Origin: an uncultured Collinsella sp. | Lineage (GTDB): Bacteria; Actinomycetota; Coriobacteriia; Coriobacteriales; Coriobacteriaceae | Length of the DNA: 8,249 bases | Reading direction: 5' to 3' | Assembly: GCA_900556205.1 (NCBI GenBank) | Contig: USNX01000044.1 | Span: 1-8,249 of the forward strand | In this document: piece after piece, positions 1 through 4,391 of the stretch | Position numbering within the stretch: position 1 is the first letter of the stretch | How the letters are laid out: the number at the start of each line of letters is the position of its first letter | Position numbers and translations under genes: made by a program | Notes under the pieces: generated by a model | The model's input: only the letters and a program-made list of their open reading frames with translations | What the model was told of the DNA's origin: nothing | Database searches by the model: none

Positions 1-386
1 ATGCGGCCATCTGCGCTGCCGCCGTCGCCGACTACACGCCGGCGGCGCCTGCGGACCATAAACTCAAAAAAGCCAACGAGCGCCTCGATCGCATCGAGCT
101 CGTCGAGACCGTTGACATTTTGGCAGAGCTCTCGCGCCAGAAGGGCGAGCGCCGCGTGATCGGCTTTGCGGCCGAGACCGATAACGTCGTGGAGTACGCA
201 GAGCGCAAGTTGGCGCGCAAGGGGTGCGATGCCATTATCGCCAACGATGTCTCGCGTGCCGATTCGGGTTTTGGAACCGATACCAACAAGGCTTGGATCG
301 TGAGTATGGCGGGTACGCAAGAACTTCCCGTACTAACAAAGCCCCAGCTCGCAGATACAATTTTGGACTTGCTTCAAAATTTGTAA
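1..386 (+). CDS. coaBC: CoaBC, 3' end (bifunctional phosphopantothenoylcysteine decarboxylase / phosphopantothenate-cysteine ligase), 5' truncated by window edge
   Basis: The open frame enters from the left edge (first complete codon at 3) and stops with TAA at 384-386; about 127 residues are visible. It carries the C-terminal CoaB (ligase) signatures: AAVADYTPA followed by a Lys-rich HKLKK stretch, GFAAETDNVVEYA, and CDAIIANDVS followed by GFGTDTN. In the family the first of these forms part of the CTP/phosphopantothenate site, and the conserved Lys after AVADY is the residue equivalent to Lys289 of the E. coli enzyme. CoaB joins cysteine to 4'-phosphopantothenate using CTP; the CoaC half, upstream of the window, decarboxylates the product. 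The enzyme is cytoplasmic and part of coenzyme A synthesis. There is no sign of decay. It is the last core protein gene before accessory DNA. The only uncertainty is that the N-terminal flavoprotein half lies outside the window. Confidence 0.95.
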   Translation, partial: AAICAAAVADYTPAAPADHKLKKANERLDRIELVETVDILAELSRQKGERRVIGFAAETDNVVEYAERKLARKGCDAIIANDVSRADSGFGTDTNKAWIVSMAGTQELPVLTKPQLADTILDLLQNL

Positions 387-394
387 AAAAGTTC

Positions 395-424
395 TTGCAC
401 AAGGACAAAGTTTCGGGTTAATAT
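395..424 (+). promoter_or_regulatory. Candidate sigma-70 promoter for tRNA-Pro
   Basis: TTGCAC at 395-400 is followed after 18 bases by TAATAT at 419-424, about 43 bases before the mature tRNA. The overlapping TATACT at 422-427 is another -10 choice, but with a long spacer. No terminator separates this from coaBC, so readthrough from coaBC is also possible. Confidence 0.5.
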
Positions 425-466
425 ACTCCCTGTTGCGAGCGAGAGCAGAGCAACAAACAATAGCTT

Positions 467-543
<77 letters not shown>

Positions 544-552
544 GAAGTTTGC

Positions 553-587
553 AGGTCAGGCACCTAGTGCCTGACCTTTTTTGTTTT
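553..587 (+). terminator. Rho-independent terminator after tRNA-Pro
   Basis: AGGTCAGGCAC (553-563) and GTGCCTGACCT (567-577) form a perfect 11-bp stem with a 3-base loop, followed by a T run (577-582) and TTTT at 584-587. It begins ten bases after the tRNA 3' end and ends the coaBC/tRNA transcription unit. Confidence 0.93.
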
Positions 588-615
588 AAGCAATTGCTTA
601 ATTTTGATTAAGCAA
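586..615. promoter_or_regulatory. Three TTAAGCAA half-sites: 16-bp palindrome plus a third copy
   Basis: TTAAGCAATTGCTTAA (586-601) is a perfect 16-bp palindrome. TTAAGCAA occurs again at 608-615, so the middle half-site also forms a second inverted repeat with the third, across a 6-base gap. First and third copies are exactly 22 bases apart, about two helical turns. Such an arrangement fits a dimeric or cooperative DNA-binding protein better than a terminator, since the stem is AT-rich. No gene obviously starts here, so the role is unknown. Confidence 0.4.
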
Positions 616-1004
616 CAGGACGCCAAAATCTAGCTGCGCGATATTCGCTTTTTGCGGTTACTTGCGTGTTTTGCACACGCTTGAGCCGATTTATTAACGC
701 GATGTGAATCTACATACGCGTAGCTGGTATACAGCCGAGTACAGGCTGTATTTATCGCGGCGATTTACATAGGTATAGCGACTGTAACGAACAAGCGTGT
801 CGCTGTATTTATTCCAGTAGTTCACTTGATCGGTGGACAAGTGAGCGGTTACAACGAAACGCCAAGCGGGATGAGCTCTATACGAGGGCGCTACGAAGGT
901 AATGGCGGGGGGAGTGCGGCAGACGCTCTGAGAGCCGCTGTACGACCCCATTTCTCCTCAACCCGATAACCTGTCCCACGAACCTCAAACCGTTCGTAAA
1001 CTTG
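616..1004. other. Gene-poor stretch with several inverted repeats and one doubtful 85-codon minus-strand reading frame
   Basis: No convincing gene is present. Visible structure includes: GCGTGT/ACACGC (664-669 with 675-680); ATACAGCC/GGCTGTAT (729-736 with 744-751); TCACTTG/CAAGTGA (822-828 with 838-844); ACGAAC/GTTCGT (978-983 with 992-997); and the 11-base direct repeat GCTGTATTTAT at 745-755 and 802-812. One minus-strand frame, 951 down to 694, is open for 85 codons. It has GAGGAG only two bases before its ATG, a poor distance. Its start GSYSGSQSVCRT and a later WRFVV resemble the C-terminal pattern of formylglycine-generating-enzyme/C-type-lectin domains (GGSW...CR...GFR.V). The remainder is Tyr- and Arg-rich and unlike anything I know. 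I treat it as a possible gene remnant, not a CDS. Confidence 0.35.
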
Positions 1005-1039
1005 CCAAAAGAAGGCCCGTGCAATCCTGCGCGGGCCTT
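1003..1039 (-). terminator. Terminator downstream of the pilin gene
   Basis: Bases 1012-1022 and 1029-1039 form an 11-bp stem with one G-U pair and a 6-base loop. Read on the minus strand the stem is followed by CTTCTTTTGG, a usable U-rich tail. It lies 32 bases past the pilin stop codon. The plus-strand tail is weaker. Confidence 0.7.
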
Positions 1040-1070
1040 TATCCCTATGTCAGCTTATATGACAAAATGC

Positions 1071-2093
1071 CTAGAAGCTCCAGACAGGGCAGACGCAACC
1101 CGCGTACGGCGCGTAGAAGGATGGTGTCGGACCTTCGTCGCTTTTGACACGGAGGAAACCCGCAGCAGGGGCCTTCTGATACATCGTACACACCGTACGC
1201 TCCCACCAACTTGGACCAATGGCGATGGCGGAGAAGGCATCGGGGTTCTTGACATTGTGGTTCTCCGTCACCTTGCCCCTGAAGGCCTCGTACTGGGTGC
1301 CCTCGTTGGAAGTCCAGGGATAGTCAGATGCGAGATAAGACGTCGGCACAATCTCGGAGTAGCTGAGCAGGAACAGTCTGTCGGTCGTTGCTGTCACGGC
1401 GGCATTCTTATTCGCCTTCCCGCCACCGACGTTGTTCGTGAGCTTCCTGACGGGCTTTACCTTGGATTGGAAATCGGACGGCATCAGGTTCCAGATCTCA
1501 CCGGAGTTCATCTTCGCACGGAGCTCGGACTTCTCCCAACCACCGACATTAGTGTCGGTCGCATTCATGCGCGATCTGATTCCCGTCGAGGTGGTGAGGA
1601 ACGTCAGGCCTGCCTTGCCGCTGCCATCTGCCAAGTCGTCGTGGTTGATGCCGATGATTCGGTAGGTCATGGTGTCATCGTTCGTGAGCTTGACCGACCA
1701 AGTCGTTCCCGCATCCATAGCGGCCTTCGCCTTGGCGTACACTGGCGACGCCTCGCCCTTCGCTGCGATGTCCTCGGCCACGGCCTTCTGTTCAACGAGC
1801 GTCCAGTCCTTGACGTCCTTGACCACAGCCGCCTGTACGGTCACCGAATCGGCTCCCGCGGAACCGCCGCCGGATGCTCCGCCGCCCTCGGCGCCAGCGC
1901 TAGTCCCGCTATTCACAGTGTTGCCGACCAGGTTGAACTGGTTGCGGATGGCTCCCGCCACACCGGGTCCCGCGAACACGATGACAAGACCGATGACGGC
2001 GATGATCAGGACGTACTCGATGATTGACTGGCCCCGGAGATTAGCCGCCCTACGAGCGACCCCCCCCCGAGGCGAAACTGCCGCTGCATGCAT
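1071..2093 (-). CDS. Flp-type pilin N-terminus fused to a DUF6273-like C-terminal domain (putative surface protein)
   Basis: The start is taken at 2093 because GGAG sits six bases upstream; an in-frame ATG at 2105 has no clear ribosome site. Numbered from 2105, the protein has 344 residues. The class III/Flp prepilin signature is LRG-QSIIEYVLIIAVIG, with predicted cleavage after Gly25 and Glu30-Tyr31 at mature positions +5/+6, followed by one hydrophobic helix (about 31-50). A Gly/Ser-rich linker spans 66-84. From about 100 to the end I recognise a DUF6273-type domain: INHDDLADGSGKAG, WEKSELRAKMNSGEIW, LSYSEIVPTSY, YPWTSNEGTQYEAF, SWWER and a terminal GCVCPVWSF. In Flp systems the leader is removed by a dedicated prepilin peptidase and the helix packs into a fibre; a ~200-residue C-domain makes this a display-type pseudopilin rather than a short major pilin. 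No tad genes lie in the window. The SWWER-to-end stretch is where such lectin-like domains vary most. The gene stands alone with its own terminator. Family assignment is from memory, not a profile search. Confidence 0.85.
   Translation of the reverse strand: MHAAAVSPRGGVARRAANLRGQSIIEYVLIIAVIGLVIVFAGPGVAGAIRNQFNLVGNTVNSGTSAGAEGGGASGGGSAGADSVTVQAAVVKDVKDWTLVEQKAVAEDIAAKGEASPVYAKAKAAMDAGTTWSVKLTNDDTMTYRIIGINHDDLADGSGKAGLTFLTTSTGIRSRMNATDTNVGGWEKSELRAKMNSGEIWNLMPSDFQSKVKPVRKLTNNVGGGKANKNAAVTATTDRLFLLSYSEIVPTSYLASDYPWTSNEGTQYEAFRGKVTENHNVKNPDAFSAIAIGPSWWERTVCTMYQKAPAAGFLRVKSDEGPTPSFYAPYAGCVCPVWSF
2060..2068 (-). repeat. Run of nine G in the pilin leader (candidate phase-variation tract)
   Basis: On the coding (minus) strand nine consecutive G encode the end of Arg13, Gly14, Gly15 and the first base of Val16, before the prepilin cleavage site. 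Gain or loss of one G would shift the frame and abolish the pilin. No in-frame ATG lies between the tract and the cleavage site to rescue it. Homopolymers of this length are prone to slippage. Confidence 0.6.
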
Positions 2094-2165
2094 ATGCGGC
2101 TCCATTCGCTCAGGGTGAATAGAAACGGCTTGAGCGTAGGACTATTCCAAAAGGCTGCGCAGATC

Positions 2166-2180
2166 TTGCCGCAGCGGCAA
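2166..2180. promoter_or_regulatory. 15-bp palindrome TTGCCGCAGCGGCAA between divergent genes
   Basis: Two 7-base arms (TTGCCGC and GCGGCAA) are separated by one base. The site lies between the divergent pilin gene and the thioredoxin-like operon, about 73 bases from the pilin start and 106 from the operon's first ATG. It could be an operator for either or both. I could not place convincing -35/-10 boxes for either gene. Confidence 0.4.
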
Positions 2181-2285
2181 TCACGCTGAAAGGACAAGGC
2201 GGTAAGTCGAGTCATCGTCCAGAATGGATTTGAGCGGTATCCGGTCCCAAAACGTATGCGTTTCACCATGAGAGAGGGATCTGTC

Positions 2286-2825
2286 ATGAGCTGGAAACCG
2301 AGAAAATGCGTTATCGCCTTACTGACTTTGGCGACTCTGACGTGTTTCGCCGCCTTAATCGCCGTCAATATCAAACCGCAACACGATGCTTATCCCTCAT
2401 CTTTGTCCATTAAAATGGGCCAAGATTTCAGCCTCGGCCGAAACGTCAATTATTTTAACAAGCTAAAATCTAATGAGGAAAACATCTTGATGTTCTGGGC
2501 ATCGTGGTGTCAGCACTGCGAATCTCTCATAGAAGATATGCAACAACTTGATAATTTCGCAGCCTTAAGGAAGAACCTTTTCACTGTTTCCGAGGACAGC
2601 ACAATTGAAGAAGCCTCGGTCCAAGAAGGAGACTTTCCCATATACATAGATTAAGATAAGACCGTGTATGACCAATATGAACTTGAGCATATTCCATCCG
2701 TATTCATACTGGATGATCAAGGAAACATCATCGGCTTATCCGAAGGAGCGGAAGAACCTCTTGCCTTATTAAAGAAATACGCCAAATACAACGGATATAA
2801 AGCGGAAGGAGGCGACATCGAGTAG
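2286..2825 (+). pseudogene. Membrane-anchored thioredoxin/TlpA-like thiol-disulfide protein interrupted by one in-frame TAA
   Basis: The start at 2286 has an AGAGGGA ribosome site six bases upstream; an upstream in-frame ATG at 2256 has none. Residues 8-28 form a signal anchor. The redox motif is FWASWCQHC (Cys75, Cys78), placing the domain outside the membrane. The frame meets TAA at 2652-2654 (codon 123), right after IYID, then continues in the same frame for 56 further codons to TAG at 2823-2825. That tail supplies the missing half of the fold: DKTVYDQYELEHIPSVFIL, with the cis-proline loop at HIPSV (Pro137), then DDQGNIIG. A single base change (AAA, GAA or CAA to TAA) explains the break. 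The truncated product lacks the cis-Pro strand and should not be active. It is the first gene of a three-gene operon whose next member is a secreted four-cysteine protein, so disulfide formation or isomerisation in that protein is a plausible role. The gene looks lower in GC than its neighbours. A sequencing error or readthrough cannot be excluded. Confidence 0.85.
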
Positions 2826-2854
2826 CTATCAAAGGCTAGATTAAGGAGCCTGCC

Positions 2855-3259
2855 ATGAAGAAATGCCTGCCCTCCATCGTCTCAGCAGCTCTTTGCCCCT
2901 CCCTTGTCATGACACCATTTGTGCCCGTTGCGGCAGCCTATGCCGACGAGGGATCTCCCGCCGAGAGCAGCGATATCTACGTCGGAGACAATTACGACGA
3001 AAATTACGATATATCCCTTTTTGAGCGCGGACGCTGCACGGATTCATATTCCAAGGCGTGGTGCGATTCTCACGGATTTGCAAATAACCGCACCGTCCCT
3101 CACAAGGTCAAGCTGAACGCGAAGGAGGAGGCTTGCCTGCGCGATCCCTACCTTGCTGGCACCGCTGAAGTTATCGCCGGTCTCGTGACAACCGGTCCTG
3201 GCGGCGGCTTGTTTGCAACCGCAATGACATCGTACCGACTTTTCACTTGCATGTTCTGA
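2855..3259 (+). CDS. Small secreted four-cysteine protein with hydrophobic Gly-rich C-terminus; candidate bacteriocin-like precursor
   Basis: AAGGAG (2843-2848) lies six bases before the ATG. The 134-residue product has a signal peptide: KK at 2-3, a hydrophobic core to about 28, and probable cleavage after AYA30. The mature part starts with an acidic region rich in Asp, Glu and Tyr (31-57). Four cysteines follow, at 61, 70, 94 and 132, an even number suited to two disulfides. Residues 97-126 (around GTAEVIAGLVTTGPGGGLF) are hydrophobic with a run of glycines, bounded by Cys94 and Cys132. I recognise no named family. A secreted protein with cysteines framing a hydrophobic Gly-rich segment, encoded between a thioredoxin-like gene and a tiny membrane protein, resembles gene sets for disulfide-bonded antimicrobial peptides, but no sequence motif proves this. 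It starts 29 bases after the thioredoxin-like frame ends and 12 bases separate it from the next gene. It could instead be a cell-surface or adhesive protein. Confidence 0.75.
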   Translation: MKKCLPSIVSAALCPSLVMTPFVPVAAAYADEGSPAESSDIYVGDNYDENYDISLFERGRCTDSYSKAWCDSHGFANNRTVPHKVKLNAKEEACLRDPYLAGTAEVIAGLVTTGPGGGLFATAMTSYRLFTCMF

Positions 3260-3271
3260 AAGGCAGTTGCC

Positions 3272-3511
3272 ATGCAGTCGCAAAATCAATCGAGATACTT
3301 GACCACAATCGGCTTTGCCCTGCTTGCATTACTCTTTGCTAGCGACCTTTTGCTGAAACCGCCCAAGGAACTCGTTTCGCTTGCCATAGCCTGCATTTCC
3401 GCCCTTTACTTTACGGCAACCCTATTCGTCGGACTAAAGGAGAGGAAAAAAGGCGCAGTCGTTGCATCTGCCGTAGGCGTGATCATAGCCATTGCCTCAT
3501 TCTTTATCTGA
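3272..3511 (+). CDS. 79-residue three-helix membrane protein, candidate immunity protein
   Basis: AAAGG at 3259-3263 precedes the ATG by eight bases, and the gene begins 12 bases after the secreted-protein stop, so the two are very likely co-transcribed. Three hydrophobic segments are visible: about 9-28, 34-54 and 61-79. They are joined by the short polar turns KPPKE and KERKK. The basic second turn suggests that it is cytoplasmic, which places the N-terminus outside. No catalytic motif is present and I know no matching named family. Its small size, membrane location and position directly after a possible secreted toxin are typical of bacteriocin immunity proteins; that role is inferred from context only. 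The protein ends in FFI with no soluble tail. No clear terminator follows; the gene converges on the exonuclease remnant 12 bases further on. Confidence 0.7.
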   Translation: MQSQNQSRYLTTIGFALLALLFASDLLLKPPKELVSLAIACISALYFTATLFVGLKERKKGAVVASAVGVIIAIASFFI

Positions 3512-3523
3512 CACATTGGTGAT

Positions 3524-3835
3524 CTAGGGGCGATATCGTAGGAATACGACCGGGAGAGCCGGGACCAGATTGCCCGGGTTGCCCGGTCGGCTCGCGCGAC
3601 GGCGCGGCGGTTCCACAGAAAGCTCTCCGGACTTCACACCGTTTCTGATCGCATTGTAGACAGCCATCTCGTCTTCGCTGTCGGCGAGCACGCGGTGTGC
3701 GTCGTCGTTTTGGATGTCCAGTAAATCTCGAAGGTCCTCCATGCACCAGCGTCCGAGATTTGGCCATGCGCGTTGCGCGATCTGATAAGTGTCGATTGCG
3801 ATGTTGTAGTTAAAGTCCAGGCCAAAGCCGTCCCA
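3524..3835 (-). pseudogene. C-terminal remnant of a DnaQ-like (DEDDh) 3'-5' exonuclease
   Basis: One minus-strand frame reads from WDGFGLDFNYNIAIDTYQIA at 3835 to the TAG at 3526-3524. It contains DLRDLLDIQNDDAHRVLADSE, which matches the ExoIII motif of the DEDDh exonuclease family (His followed by Asp five residues later). The ExoI motif (DxE) is absent and no start codon or ribosome site exists at the upper end: the frame hits TAA near 3855. The 5' half has therefore been lost. An in-frame ATG at 3742 could not yield an active enzyme. The last ~35 residues (Pro- and Arg-rich, after SVEPP) may be out-of-frame run-on rather than original protein. Intact relatives proofread or degrade DNA. The fragment sits between two convergent operons and is probably debris of an earlier rearrangement. 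Confidence 0.65.
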
Positions 3836-3882
3836 GGCAGAACGGCTTTGTTTCCTTGATTATCAACTTTATACGGACACTT

Positions 3883-3918
3883 CCCGCATTCATCCGTGTG
3901 TGTACGGATGAATGCGGG
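3883..3918. repeat. Large perfect hairpin, 15-bp stem
   Basis: CCCGCATTCATCCGT (3883-3897) and ACGGATGAATGCGGG (3904-3918) pair perfectly around the loop GTGTGT. Neither side has a T run, so it is not a classic terminator. The CGCA...ATCCGTGT core recurs in the 22-bp hairpin at 7204-7250, suggesting a family of mobile or structural palindromes. Confidence 0.7.
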
Positions 3919-3927
3919 GCTCGATAG

Positions 3928-3956
3928 CCCGGCGGCCTGATCGGCAGGCCGCCGGG
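3928..3956 (-). terminator. GC-rich hairpin just past the ABC operon (U-less terminator candidate)
   Basis: CCCGGCGGCCTG (3928-3939) pairs with CAGGCCGCCGGG (3945-3956), a perfect 12-bp stem with a 5-base loop. On the minus strand it begins five bases after the last stop codon of the ABC operon, where a terminator is expected. It lacks a U tract; together with the adjacent 3883-3918 hairpin it could act as a tandem barrier. Confidence 0.55.
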
Positions 3957-3961
3957 AATTC

Positions 3962-4390
3962 TCACTCCTCGATAAAAGCCGGCACTCGGTTAGTCCTGCG
4001 CATCTTGAAATCGCCAGTCTCGTGGGAGACGTAGAGAATGCCGTCCATCCCGTCTCGTGATGCATACGACAGGTGAACTGAACCGCAATCCGATCCATCA
4101 TTGTCGAGAAGATCGAACGAATTCGGGTCGCTCGTTGCGGCCAAACGACCACTCATACAAGAGCCATCGTCATTACAGATTTGCCATTCCATGCCTTCGC
4201 CTGCAAGAATCGCCATAGACGGCCTGGTCGCGCCATCGTTGACATACATCCCGTCTATGCCAAACCCATTTTCAGCGCCATCGATGAACGACTGCTCGGA
4301 CCTATACCTCGCAAATGATGCACATAGCACCATTGCAAGACAAAGTACAAAGCCAACAATCGCTATCTTTGCATAGCTCTTGCCTATCAT
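3962..4390 (-). CDS. Small membrane-anchored extracytoplasmic protein, unknown function, coupled to the ABC exporter gene
   Basis: The ATG at 4390 is chosen because GGAGG lies eight bases upstream, inside the last codons of the exporter gene. The exporter's TGA ends one base before this ATG, so translation is probably coupled. A GTG at 4399 in the same frame is the alternative start. The 142-residue product has an N-terminal hydrophobic segment (about 8-26, preceded by Lys4 and Lys8). This is followed by a polar domain of about 115 residues with three cysteines (72, 78, 102) and acidic turns such as CNDDGSC and LLDNDGSDC. There is no lipobox, so it is a signal anchor or secreted rather than a lipoprotein. 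I recognise no family; the alternation of short hydrophobic and polar runs suggests a beta-rich fold. Being coupled to an exporter, it may assist transport or immunity at the outer membrane face. Confidence 0.75.
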   Translation of the reverse strand: MIGKSYAKIAIVGFVLCLAMVLCASFARYRSEQSFIDGAENGFGIDGMYVNDGATRPSMAILAGEGMEWQICNDDGSCMSGRLAATSDPNSFDLLDNDGSDCGSVHLSYASRDGMDGILYVSHETGDFKMRRTNRVPAFIEE

Positions 4391-4391
4391 G

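Noticed and set aside
616..1000. CRISPR array suggested by several short repeats
   Set aside because: The repeats are of different sequence and irregular spacing, with only one direct repeat (11 bases, two copies).
1002..2027. 341-codon plus-strand open frame antisense to the pilin gene
   Set aside because: It is a shadow of the pilin: Arg/Gly/Val/Leu-rich with no recognisable domain, and it overlaps a terminator at its start. The minus strand has a clear prepilin signature and domain motifs.
2006..2374. 122-codon minus-strand open frame across the pilin start and upstream region
   Set aside because: It overlaps both the pilin N-terminus and the thioredoxin-like gene, has no good ribosome site, and gives no recognisable protein.
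3504..4152. Other minus-strand frames over the exonuclease remnant and hairpins
   Set aside because: Frames at 3504-3767 and 3634-4152 read through the palindromes and the anchored-protein gene in other phases. Only the 3524-3835 frame contains a family motif.
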